A stretch of DNA of 9,829 nt from Leptolyngbyaceae cyanobacterium CSSed165cm_216 (GCA_007135385.1 SLIY01000337.1:1-9829), one strand, 5' to 3'; shown: positions 1 through 6,041, counted from the first letter of the stretch. Numbers and translations: made by a program. The notes: a model not told the origin generated them from the letters alone.

Positions 1-1097
1 CCGCCGACCTGGGACAAGGGGATGAGCTTGAACCTATTCGCCAAAAGGCTCTAAACGCCGGGGTTTCCCAGTCCTTGGTGGCTGATCTGACTGAAGAATT
101 TATCCGCGACTATGCCTTTCCAGCGATTCAGGCCAATGCCCTGTATGAAAATCGCTATCCCCTCTCCACCGCCCTGGCCCGACCACTGATTGCCAAAGCC
201 CTGGTAGAAGCCGCCGACCGCTATGGGGCCGATGCCGTGGCCCATGGCTGTACTGGTAAGGGCAACGACCAGGTGCGGTTTGATGTGGCGATCGCCGCCC
301 TTAACCCCAAGCTCAAAGTCCTCACACCGGCGCGGGAGTGGGGCATGGGCCGAGCCGATGCTATTGCCTATGGGGAAAACCACGGCCTCACCTTTGCGGT
401 GAAGAAATCATCCCCCTACAGCATTGATCGCAACCTGCTAGGGCGCAGCATCGAGGCGGGTCCCCTGGAAGACCCCATGGCCGAGCCCTTAGAAGAAGTG
501 TTTTTGATCACCCAAGCGATTGAAAACACCCCTGATAATCCCGAATACATCGACCTTGGCTTTACCCAGGGGATACCCACCCACTTGAATGGTAAAGCCT
601 TAGATCCAGTGGCTTTGGTCACCGAACTCAATGGTATTGCTGGTCGCCATGGGGTAGGTCGCATCGACATGATCGAAAACCGCCTGGTGGGAATCAAATC
701 TCGGGAAATTTACGAGGCCCCAGCTCTGCTAGTGCTGATTGACGCCCACCGCGATTTAGAAAGTCTGACCCTGACCGCCGATGTCACCCAGTACAAACGG
801 GGGATCGAAGAAACCTATAGTCGCCTGGTGTACAACGGCCTCTGGTACAGTCCCCTGAAGCTGGCGCTAGATGCCTTTGTACAGCAAACCCAAGCGCGGG
901 TGACGGGTACCGTCCGCATGAAGCTATTTAAGGGGAACGCCCGAGTGGTGGGCCGCCAGTCTGACCTGGCGTTATACTCTGATGCCCTTGCCACTTATAA
1001 CGCCGACGACCAGTTTGACCACAAAGCCGCTGAAGGATTTGTGTATGTCTGGGGTTTACCTACCCGGGTCTGGGCCGAAAAACTACGGGAAGGTTAG
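1..1097 (+). CDS. argG: Argininosuccinate synthase, 5'-truncated by the window edge
   Basis: ArgG joins citrulline and aspartate at the cost of ATP to make argininosuccinate, the penultimate step of cytosolic arginine synthesis. The open frame enters the window already coding (first full codon at position 3) and stops with TAG at 1095-1097, giving about 364 visible residues. Family length is about 400, so roughly the first 35, with the PP-loop SGGxDTS motif, lie outside. The visible part begins at ADLGQGDELEPIR and contains YPLSTALARPLIAK, GADAVAHGCTGKGNDQVRFD, SPYSIDRNLLGRS and IENRLVGIKSREIYEAP, all characteristic of ArgG. A TTG at 75 could pose as a start but lies inside the conserved region, so it is not the true start. 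A HIP1 site sits at 288-295. No gene follows on this strand for 0.9 kb, so it is probably the end of its transcript. Identification is very secure. Confidence 0.97.
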   Translation, partial: ADLGQGDELEPIRQKALNAGVSQSLVADLTEEFIRDYAFPAIQANALYENRYPLSTALARPLIAKALVEAADRYGADAVAHGCTGKGNDQVRFDVAIAALNPKLKVLTPAREWGMGRADAIAYGENHGLTFAVKKSSPYSIDRNLLGRSIEAGPLEDPMAEPLEEVFLITQAIENTPDNPEYIDLGFTQGIPTHLNGKALDPVALVTELNGIAGRHGVGRIDMIENRLVGIKSREIYEAPALLVLIDAHRDLESLTLTADVTQYKRGIEETYSRLVYNGLWYSPLKLALDAFVQQTQARVTGTVRMKLFKGNARVVGRQSDLALYSDALATYNADDQFDHKAAEGFVYVWGLPTRVWAEKLREG

Positions 1098-1120
1098 TCC
1101 TCTGAGGCAGAAATAACCCA

Positions 1121-1191
1121 CCAAATCCAAGTCCAGCTCAAGACCTGGAGTTTTCCCACAGGCAGAACTCCAGGTCTGAACCTGGATTTGG
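1121..1191. repeat. Long hairpin downstream of argG, possible terminator or palindromic repeat
   Basis: A perfect 12-bp inverted repeat, AGACCTGGAGTT (1141-1152) and AACTCCAGGTCT (1166-1177), has a 13-nt loop. It is nested inside a second arm pair, CCAAATCCA (1121-1129) and TGGATTTGG (1183-1191), separated by unequal spacers. It begins 23 bp after the argG stop and could end or protect the argG transcript. There is no U-run after the stem, so it is not a textbook intrinsic terminator. A diverged relative lies at 1828-1888, which favours a repeat-family origin. Confidence 0.75.
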
Positions 1192-1235
1192 TCTGTTTCC
1201 GTCAGCGCAAACCTTTGCGTGGAAAGGGATTTCTT

Positions 1236-1249
1236 TTCTGCCTTCTGCC
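1236..1249. repeat. Tandem TTCTGCC heptads
   Basis: TTCTGCC occurs twice head to tail (1236-1242 and 1243-1249). Further degenerate heptads, TTCTGCC-TTTTGCC-TTTCTGT, lie at 1362-1382, on the other side of the dispersed repeat at 1301-1354. This resembles the short tandemly repeated heptamer sequences known from cyanobacterial intergenic DNA. That assignment is by resemblance only. Confidence 0.55.
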
Positions 1250-1300
1250 CCTTCCTCCTTTGCAGGCGCTTCGCGTTTGATGTCGCTTGCGAAACGACAA

Positions 1301-1354
1301 GTTACCCCTCCTTCGACAGGCTCAGGACATCGCCTGGGATCGCTGCGCAAACAG
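1301..1354 (+). repeat. Dispersed 54-bp repeat, copy 1
   Basis: This segment aligns without gaps to the reverse complement of 5988-6041, with 47 of 54 positions identical. It contains the core CTTCGACAGGCTCAGGAC followed by CGCTGCGCAAACAG. The core resembles a CTTCGACAAGCTCAGGA-type repeat that recurs in intergenic regions of many bacterial genomes. No protein is encoded. Both copies lie downstream of housekeeping genes. Confidence 0.8.
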
Positions 1355-1501
1355 GGCATGCTTCTGCCTTTTGCCTTTCTGTACTAGGGCATCGTCTTTA
1401 AAGTGTGAAATTTTGACCGTGACGTTCCTGGGCCAACTGACAATTTCCGGGACTATGGTGAAAATTCCATGAAAAAGCTCTACATATAGCGGGTGACGCT
1501 T

Positions 1502-1549
1502 CCCACACCAAAAGTTTCCGATATAGTGTGGGCAACCTATCTTAGGTTG
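1502..1549. repeat. Two adjacent small hairpins
   Basis: CCCACAC (1502-1508) pairs with GTGTGGG (1526-1532), and immediately after it CAACCT (1533-1538) pairs with AGGTTG (1544-1549) around a 5-nt loop. A third weak stem, AAAGTC/GACTTT, follows at 1580-1599. The side-by-side arrangement suggests a structured repeat unit rather than a promoter, and no gene is read through it. Confidence 0.5.
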
Positions 1550-1626
1550 GCCATTGCAACCATGACCTGCTCGGGTAACAAAGTCAGGTGAAAGACTTTT
1601 GGTCTGTGACCCATCTGGTTTGTTCT

Positions 1627-1738
1627 CGTTCCCGTGCTCTGCGTGGGAACGCTCCCTAGAGGCTCTGACTCTTCTCGCCACCATAGGGCGGCCCTGTTGT
1701 CTCAAAATGGTGTTTTGGCAGAGTTAGAGCCCTAGGGA
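1627..1738. repeat. Compound palindromic repeat unit (GTTCCC...GGGAAC type)
   Basis: The left part, CGTTCCCGTGC-TCT-GCGTGGGAACG (1627-1651), folds as an 11-bp stem (two G-U pairs) with a 3-nt loop. It abuts a larger palindrome: TCCCTAGAGGCTCTGACTC (1653-1671) is matched by GAGTTAGAGCCCTAGGGA (1721-1738) with one indel and one mismatch, and a nested CACCAT (1679-1684)/ATGGTG (1707-1712) stem lies inside. From general knowledge, GTTCCC-ACGC-TCT-GCGTGGGAAC palindromes followed by a TAGAGGCTCT arm are a widespread intergenic repeat type in bacteria. I see only this one copy here. Confidence 0.7.
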
Positions 1739-1747
1739 ATATCGTGG

Positions 1748-1779
1748 CTTCAGCCCAGATCTCGATTGCTCGGCTGAAG
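1748..1779. repeat. Stem-loop CTTCAGCC/GGCTGAAG
   Basis: CTTCAGCC (1748-1755) and GGCTGAAG (1772-1779) form a perfect 8-bp stem around a 16-nt loop, extendable by a G-U pair. It starts 9 bp after the compound palindrome ending at 1738 and may be part of the same repeat cluster. Confidence 0.55.
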
Positions 1780-1827
1780 TCGGCATCCATGGTCTCTGAA
1801 TTCCAGGCTTTAGGTTTAGAGTTGGGT

Positions 1828-1888
1828 ACGTCAAGACCAGCTCAGGTTCTGGAGTTTTGCCCCTAGAAAAACTTGACGTCTGGATTGG
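1828..1888. repeat. Diverged relative of the argG-downstream hairpin
   Basis: CCAGCTCA followed by a GGTTCTGGAGTTTT segment (1837-1862) matches 1133-1157 near argG at about 22 of 25 positions with one indel. The right arm AACTTGACGTCTG (1870-1882) resembles AACTCCAGGTCTG (1166-1178). Its own stem is ACGTCAAG (1828-1835) with CTTGACGT (1872-1879). So two members of one palindromic family lie about 700 bp apart in direct orientation, each with its own stem pairing. Confidence 0.6.
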
Positions 1889-2018
1889 AATTTGCTCCAA
1901 TTCTTTCCGGAACCCAAGGTTATATCTTTGTATTTCAATATGTGTATACCAATTTCCTGTAGATCATTGGATACAGACAGTGTGTTTAAGGCCCTGAAAC
2001 AGAGTCACCGCAGCACCT

Positions 2019-2207
2019 ATGGAACTTGCAATTATTCTAGTTTTTGTGTTTATTATTTGGACTAATGAGGCTTTATTTGGAAAAACCCTGGTTAAAGAAA
2101 AGCCCAAAAAAACCGCAGATGAAAAGTTCGCTGATGCGATCAAAGATTACCTAAAAGAAGGTTTTAAAGTGAGAGTTGATTGCCCTAAAGATAACAAGTC
2201 AAATTAA
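2019..2207 (+). CDS. Small single-pass membrane protein, function unknown
   Basis: The 62-codon ORF starts at ATG. Residues 3-15 (LAIILVFVFIIWT) form a short hydrophobic helix at the very N terminus. A lysine-rich, hydrophilic tail follows (KEKPKKTADEKFADAIKDYLKEGFKVRVDC), which looks like an amphipathic helix ending in a short strand. The positive tail suggests an N-out/C-in anchor with a cytosolic tail. The sequence looks like a genuine designed protein: a membrane segment plus a charged tail, with clear protein-like codon positions. It is however markedly more AT-rich than its neighbours, and no good Shine-Dalgarno precedes the ATG. I do not recognise a family. It stands alone, flanked by repeat DNA on both sides, so neighbours give no functional hint. 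Confidence 0.6.
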   Translation: MELAIILVFVFIIWTNEALFGKTLVKEKPKKTADEKFADAIKDYLKEGFKVRVDCPKDNKSN

Positions 2208-2269
2208 ACTATAGAAATCGCTCATCTTAACATTAGCTTGCAACAGGGGCATTGCTGTAAGGTGAGACA

Positions 2270-2303
2270 AGGGATTCAAGAGTCAGGATTTGACTTAATC
2301 CCT
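2270..2303. terminator. Strong stem-loop after the small ORF, possible bidirectional terminator
   Basis: AGGGATT (2270-2276) pairs with AATCCCT (2297-2303), and inside it AGTCA (2281-2285) pairs with TGACT (2291-2295) around a GGATT loop. The outer GACA and TGTC can extend it. It sits 63 bp after the small ORF and could end that transcript. No U-run follows, so the terminator role is an inference from position. Confidence 0.4.
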
Positions 2304-2374
2304 CAACCTGTCACTGCAATGGTCCCGGACACTTTTCCGAGCAAGCGCTGAGACCCTTAATGTCTTGTTAGCTG

Positions 2375-2384
2375 GGTTACTGGG
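2375..2384. repeat. Left target-site duplication of the MITE-like element
   Basis: GGTTACTGGG at 2375-2384 is repeated exactly at 2494-2503, directly outside the two terminal inverted repeats. This is the footprint expected from a staggered-cut transposition. The adjacent TG on the left extends the match to 12 bp but coincides with the last two bases of the element on the right. Confidence 0.85.
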
Positions 2385-2493
2385 CAATACCGTTCGGTTA
2401 AGCTTACTATTGAGAGAAATCGCAATAGCTGAGACGGAAAATTAAGCTTTCAGAGCTTGAAAACGGCTGATTTAATTTATCCGAACAGTATTG
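2385..2493. mobile_element. 109-bp MITE-like element with terminal inverted repeats
   Basis: The element begins CAATACCGTTCGG (2385-2397) and ends with the near-perfect inverse CCGAACAGTATTG (2481-2493), one mismatch in 13. Similarity extends to 15 of 17 positions, with TAA after the conserved core. It is bounded by an exact 10-bp direct repeat, GGTTACTGGG. It is too short to encode a transposase and has no ORF. Internally it has the stem CTATTG/CAATAG (2407-2412 and 2423-2428) and two TTAAGCTT motifs (2398-2405 and 2442-2449). These are the hallmarks of a miniature inverted-repeat transposable element mobilised in trans. A duplication of about 10 bp is compatible with the IS4 superfamily, but the parent transposase is not in the window, so the family is an inference. 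Confidence 0.85.
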
Positions 2494-2503
2494 GGTTACT
2501 GGG
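2494..2503. repeat. Right target-site duplication of the MITE-like element
   Basis: Exact copy of 2375-2384 (GGTTACTGGG) directly after the right terminal inverted repeat. Confidence 0.85.
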
Positions 2504-2630
2504 GGAGAGGCCTGAAACCCGCAGTCTACCGTTGACCATCAAAAACTGTCCGGAGTGTTGTACTGAGGAAGTTGCTTGAGAACATACAAACAGGGACTGG
2601 ATTCTGGCACCTGGCCGATTCAGGCTAAGC

Positions 2631-3398
2631 TCAGGGGACATCCCTAGCTGTTGGCGTTTCCTTCGGGAGTTGAAGGGTCCATTCTGTACCCTTGTCATCT
2701 AGCTGTCGGTGATCCAATTGTCCCCCTAGGTGGGAGATAATGCGGGCGGCTAACTGCCCCCTGAATTCAGGCGAGAGATCATACCCAGTCCGTGGCGGAG
2801 CCTCGGTTTCAGGTATTGAGGCCGGATCGGACTGGGGCTTTAGGGGGCGATCGCAGTGGAGGGTCAAGACCACCTCCTCGGAGCCTGGGGCCACATCTAG
2901 GGTAATTACGTCACTACCGAGGTCAATGGCCGTATCCACCAACATCACCAGTAGTTGCAGCAGCCACTGGCGATCGCTCCACACCACGATCGTCAGCTCC
3001 GCCTGGGTCACCGTCAAGCGGCAGTGCCGGTTAACGGATTTCATTTGGGTCAGCTGTTGCACCTGATGCAACAGTGAAGCTAGAGGCACCCCTTGCAAGT
3101 TAGGGGTGACCCCACCCACCTCTAACTTAGACAGACTGATCAGCAAGTCCAAATTTTTCAGCACCGTTTGGATAGCCTGATTCGCCTGGGCTAGAAACTC
3201 CCGTTCCTCGGCTGGGTTCTCGCACAGGTCCTCCAGAATCAGCTGGTGTAGGCTAATGATTTGGTTGATCGGGGCCCGCAATTCGTGGGAGGCGCTGCCT
3301 AAAAACGCCGCTTGAAAGTACTGCTGCTGCTGTAGCCGGTCGTAGGCCAGTTGCAACGCCTGAAGCTGGGATGGGGGAGGACCGGGGGGCTGATCCAT
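2631..3398 (-). CDS. Histidine-kinase-like protein with intact H-box and degenerate ATPase domain
   Basis: The soluble, 255-residue protein has no transmembrane segment or sensor domain. A proline/glutamine-rich start with a short helix (residues 11-28) leads into a HisKA dimerisation domain whose H-box is FLGSASHELRAPI, with phospho-acceptor His38. A HATPase-like domain follows from about residue 130 but is worn down. The N-box reads LLVMLVDTAIDLG, with Thr in place of the key Asn. The DxGxG box is absent (LTLHCDRPLKPQ stands there). The G2 box is QLAARIISHLGGQL instead of GLGLAI. It may therefore dimerise or take part in phosphotransfer without binding ATP itself. ATG at 3398 is chosen over an in-frame TTG at 3428 because neither has a good ribosome site and ATG is the stronger start. 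It lies 48 bp after the tsaC-like stop on the same strand and may be co-transcribed. HIP1 sites: 2847 and 2970. Confidence 0.8.
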   Translation of the reverse strand: MDQPPGPPPSQLQALQLAYDRLQQQQYFQAAFLGSASHELRAPINQIISLHQLILEDLCENPAEEREFLAQANQAIQTVLKNLDLLISLSKLEVGGVTPNLQGVPLASLLHQVQQLTQMKSVNRHCRLTVTQAELTIVVWSDRQWLLQLLVMLVDTAIDLGSDVITLDVAPGSEEVVLTLHCDRPLKPQSDPASIPETEAPPRTGYDLSPEFRGQLAARIISHLGGQLDHRQLDDKGTEWTLQLPKETPTARDVP

Positions 3399-3446
3399 AG
3401 GGCGGCACAGAAGCGTGGGACAAGGCAAAGGGTTGAGTCTAGTATG

Positions 3447-4079
3447 TCAGATTTGCAGGGTTACCGCCCCCTGGCGCAGAATCTCCCAGCCGTGGCCTGT
3501 CCAACGGGCCACGGTGGAGGGCTGCCCCGACCCCTGGGGGCGATCGGCCGCGGGGGGTGGCTGGCCGGTTAAGGCAAGGTAAATTTGGGCCAAGGTGGTG
3601 GCCGATAGCACTTGTACCGAGGGGAATGTCTGGGTGATCGTGGCCATGGTCTCTAGGGGCGGTTGGCCTGATCGGTTGACACTGGTGGTCGCCAGGGGGC
3701 CGGTGCGCTCTAGCAAGTACCGGGCCAGAGGATGATTCGGCACCCGCAGGCCGATGGTGCCCGTCTGCTGGGGGTTGATGGCTGGAGGCACGCGATCGCT
3801 GGCGGGCAGCACTAGGGTCAGAGCCCCGGGCCAGTAGCGATCAGCCATCTGCTGCCACTGGGTGACGTCAGGGGCAGAGCCCAGCACGTAAGGGCGCAGT
3901 TGGGACCACGTGGCCCCCATTAAAATCAGGGGCTTGGTTTGACTACGCTGTTTAAGCTGATAGATGCGATCGCCCGCCTGGGGGCACACGGCCAGGGCAG
4001 GCACGGTGTCTGTGGGAAAGCTGACCAAGGCTTCCCCTTTGACCGCATCCAGCCACTCTTCTAATGTAACGTCAGCCAT
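3447..4079 (-). CDS. tsaC: Threonylcarbamoyl-AMP synthase, Sua5/YciO/YrdC/YwlC family
   Basis: This family condenses threonine, bicarbonate and ATP into threonylcarbamoyl-AMP, the donor used with TsaD/TsaB/TsaE to make t6A37 on ANN-decoding tRNAs. The 210-residue single-domain protein shows the family hallmarks in order: SFPTDTVPALAV (20-31), a basic ATP/threonine-site segment LKQRSQTKPLIL (42-53), WPGALTLVLP (83-92), GLRVPNHP (110-117), TTSVNRSGQP (131-140) and STV (188-190). The length fits the short TsaC form, without the extra Sua5 C-terminal domain. The ATG at 4079 directly precedes the family N-terminus and a weak AGCAGG lies just upstream. It starts 28 bp after the glycosyltransferase stop, so it probably shares a transcript. 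A second YrdC-like paralogue such as YciO is possible, so the symbol is less certain than the family. Confidence 0.88.
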   Translation of the reverse strand: MADVTLEEWLDAVKGEALVSFPTDTVPALAVCPQAGDRIYQLKQRSQTKPLILMGATWSQLRPYVLGSAPDVTQWQQMADRYWPGALTLVLPASDRVPPAINPQQTGTIGLRVPNHPLARYLLERTGPLATTSVNRSGQPPLETMATITQTFPSVQVLSATTLAQIYLALTGQPPPAADRPQGSGQPSTVARWTGHGWEILRQGAVTLQI

Positions 4080-4107
4080 AACCTGCTCATCCCTCTGCGA
4101 TGTCCCC

Positions 4108-5832
4108 CTAGCCTCGGGGAGTTAACAACCGATCAAACGGGGCTCGCAACAACTGCCAGTCATCGACGGTGCCAATCACCTCGTGGTCAAGGTTATCCAG
4201 CAACACCGCCTGGACGTTGACCCAGGCATAGGTCTCAGACGGCAAGTCCTGCCAATGGGCCAAGAGCTCTCCCAGATAGGGGGTATACGCGGTCAGCAAG
4301 ATCATGGTGTGCGACTGGTCAAAGACAGCCCCTGGCAAGGGGGCATCCGGCAATGACACCACATGGACTCGGTTGTGGGCCAGGGTCGATGCGATCGCCC
4401 CCGTGTGTAAGGCCTGTTTAATATCTGGGCTATAGTTTCCCCACAACCCGGTCAGGAACACTGCCGCCAACCCCAGCCAAGGCCCCACCAGCCAGCCCCC
4501 CTGCCACAGCCACTGCTGGAGTAGCGTTATCCGTCCCTGGCGATTCAAACCAATGATCCAGGGGACCAATCCGCCAATGCCTCCCAAGAGCCCCACCCAT
4601 CCATAGAGCCGCAACTCTGGTGACATCAGTTCGCCAGGGGTGAGTAACAGGGCCAACCCAGCTGAGATTAACCCCATTGCTAACACTCCCAACCCCCAGC
4701 CTAAGGCCAGGGCAACCCGATAGCGGCTGGGGGCCGCCGACCGATACAACCGTCCCAAATAGTGCAACCCTACCGCAGCCAATAGAGCCATAAAAGGGTA
4801 GATCGGCAGGGCATAGGAGCCATGACGTGGTTCCACTAGACTCAATCCCACCAGTAGCACCACCGGATAACCCAGCCATAGGGTACGACGCCCCACCTGA
4901 GGGTTGCGACCCACCAACCAAGCCCCCACCAGTGTCAGCAACACCCAAGGGAGGGTGGTGAGCGGCAGATGCCAGAGATAGTAAGACAGCCTGGCGGTAG
5001 GTTCTAGGGTAATCGCAGGGGCCCCGGCCCCAGGGGGTAACCCCAGCAGGCGAAACTGGCTCACCAGCGGATAGAGCGCCTCCACCCCATGGCGGGCCAC
5101 GGTGCGCCCCAGCCAAATGCCCGTCGGAATTGCCCCTAGCCCCAGACCACAGTACAGGCCAGGATTCTGCAGGTGGTGATGACTGTGACGCCCCCGCACC
5201 AGGTAGGGGAGCAGGGCCACCAGGGGCAGCACGGCCATTACCCCACTGACCAAAAATCCGGCGCTGAAGGCAATACCAGCCCCCAAGCCACCACTCAATC
5301 GCCGTTGCGGGTGGTCTTCGCTGTGTAGCAAGGCCCAAATCCCTAAAAGTGGCAGGGCTACCCCAAGCATGTCTGGGGTGCCCAGCTTGCTCGCCTGTAT
5401 CCACAGGGGTAACACCGCCAAAATAGCGGCCCCCCACAGGCCACTCAATGGAGGCAGAAGCCGTTGCCCCACTCGCCAGGTTAGCCCTAGGGCCATAGCT
5501 GCCGCCACCGTAGCTGGCAACCGCACCGTGAGCTCGCTGTAACCAAACCAGTGATAGCTCCAGGCCATCAGCCACGGCAACCCCGGCGGTTGATTGACCT
5601 GAGGCACCCCCTCCCAACCGATGGTAATCCAGTTGTTGTGCTGGAGCATCCACCGGGCCTGCTGGGCATAGTAGGCTTCATCCGCCCGCAGGCTGGGTGC
5701 GGGATGATTTAGATAGAGTAAGCCGCCGCCCCACAGCAGCAACCATAACCAGGGCTGTTGTAACAGCCAACGGAAACCAGAGAAGAAGCGTTTAGAGATC
5801 ATTGGCGCAGGCCATCCCCAGGTTTTTATCAT
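4108..5832 (-). CDS. GT39/ArnT-like membrane glycosyltransferase (GT-C fold)
   Basis: The 574-residue polytopic inner-membrane protein has about a dozen hydrophobic segments, the first near residues 27-41. After it comes the first periplasmic loop with the acidic pair Asp51-Glu52 in LRADEAYYAQQARWML, the arrangement of PMT/ArnT-type transferases that use polyprenyl-phosphate sugars. QVNQPPGLPWLMAWSYHWFG (79-98) and SKLGTPDMLGVALPLLG (148-164, Asp154) match the next conserved stretches. A hydrophilic C-terminal part (about 470-574) probably lies outside the membrane. The acceptor and donor cannot be read from the sequence. ATG at 5832 has a GAGGGGG stretch almost touching it; an in-frame ATG at 5802 is an alternative start. 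It heads the leftward cluster with the tsaC-like and kinase-like genes. HIP1 site: 4391-4398. Confidence 0.85.
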   Translation of the reverse strand: MIKTWGWPAPMISKRFFSGFRWLLQQPWLWLLLWGGGLLYLNHPAPSLRADEAYYAQQARWMLQHNNWITIGWEGVPQVNQPPGLPWLMAWSYHWFGYSELTVRLPATVAAAMALGLTWRVGQRLLPPLSGLWGAAILAVLPLWIQASKLGTPDMLGVALPLLGIWALLHSEDHPQRRLSGGLGAGIAFSAGFLVSGVMAVLPLVALLPYLVRGRHSHHHLQNPGLYCGLGLGAIPTGIWLGRTVARHGVEALYPLVSQFRLLGLPPGAGAPAITLEPTARLSYYLWHLPLTTLPWVLLTLVGAWLVGRNPQVGRRTLWLGYPVVLLVGLSLVEPRHGSYALPIYPFMALLAAVGLHYLGRLYRSAAPSRYRVALALGWGLGVLAMGLISAGLALLLTPGELMSPELRLYGWVGLLGGIGGLVPWIIGLNRQGRITLLQQWLWQGGWLVGPWLGLAAVFLTGLWGNYSPDIKQALHTGAIASTLAHNRVHVVSLPDAPLPGAVFDQSHTMILLTAYTPYLGELLAHWQDLPSETYAWVNVQAVLLDNLDHEVIGTVDDWQLLRAPFDRLLTPRG

Positions 5833-5917
5833 CCCCCTCAGCGGCGAATATGGTCTGGGCCTCAGGCTAGGGGGTAAGCTTAACGGTGCGATTTAGCCCC
5901 CTATACTAAAGCCATTC

Positions 5918-5943
5918 CCAAAAACTGGCGCTTGAGTTTTTGG
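5918..5943. repeat. Perfect 9-bp inverted repeat CCAAAAACT/AGTTTTTGG
   Basis: The arms at 5918-5926 and 5935-5943 are exact, with an 8-nt loop. It lies 85 bp upstream of the glycosyltransferase start, where an operator or a transcript-end hairpin would both be plausible. The sequence alone does not decide. Confidence 0.45.
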
Positions 5944-5987
5944 AGATCGGGTTTCGGGTTTCGAAATCCCCTCCTGGGAGGCCTGTG

Positions 5988-6041
5988 CTGTTCGCGCAGC
6001 GACCCCAGACGGGGTCCTGAGCTTGTCGAAGCAGGGGTAAC
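5988..6041 (-). repeat. Dispersed 54-bp repeat, copy 2 (inverted)
   Basis: The reverse complement aligns gap-free to 1301-1354 at 47 of 54 positions. This copy has a better internal hairpin, GACCCC-AGAC-GGGGTC (6001-6016), and a partial extra TGTCGAAG unit at 6043-6050 next to the one at 6024-6031. It is non-coding. Confidence 0.8.

Larger units (their letters stand above)
1098..2018. other. Repeat-rich intergenic region between argG and the small ORF
   Basis: This 921-bp stretch has no convincing gene. It holds, in order: a long hairpin just after argG (1121-1191); TTCTGCC-type heptads (1236-1249 and 1362-1382) around a dispersed repeat (1301-1354); hairpins at 1502-1549; a long compound palindromic unit (1627-1738); a further stem-loop (1748-1779); and a diverged relative of the argG hairpin (1828-1888). 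From about 1900 the sequence becomes AT-rich and probably carries the promoter of the downstream small ORF, although no clear -35/-10 pair stands out. The short open frames here cut across palindromes and look like chance translations of repeat DNA. Confidence 0.8.
2208..2630. other. Intergenic region with hairpin and inserted MITE-like element
   Basis: These 423 bp separate the small ORF from the convergent kinase-like gene. They contain a strong hairpin (2270-2303) and a 109-bp inserted element (2385-2493) with its target duplication. The remaining sequence, about 2304-2374 and 2504-2630, shows nothing I can assign. Confidence 0.75.

Noticed and set aside
1322..1705. A 127-codon minus-strand frame downstream of argG.
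   Set aside because: It runs through several palindromes and part of the dispersed repeat, and its composition is that of translated repeat DNA.
1098..2018. CRISPR array or tRNA gene in the long gap after argG.
   Set aside because: The repeats are inverted and irregularly spaced rather than direct and regular, and no tRNA cloverleaf or T-loop motif was found.
2299..2579. Removing the 109-bp element and one target duplication leaves a 53-codon open frame across the insertion site, as if a gene had been interrupted.
   Set aside because: The frame is short enough to occur by chance, has no start with a ribosome site, and the peptide matches no family I recognise.
2477..2698. A 73-codon minus-strand frame overlapping the kinase-like gene's 3' end.
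   Set aside because: It crosses the right end of the mobile element and the real gene's stop, and has no recognisable features.
4430..5653. A 407-codon open frame on the minus strand inside the glycosyltransferase gene.
   Set aside because: It overlaps the clearly real transferase in another frame and its translation is rich in Gly, Ala, Pro and Trp with no domain. High GC makes such long shadow frames common.
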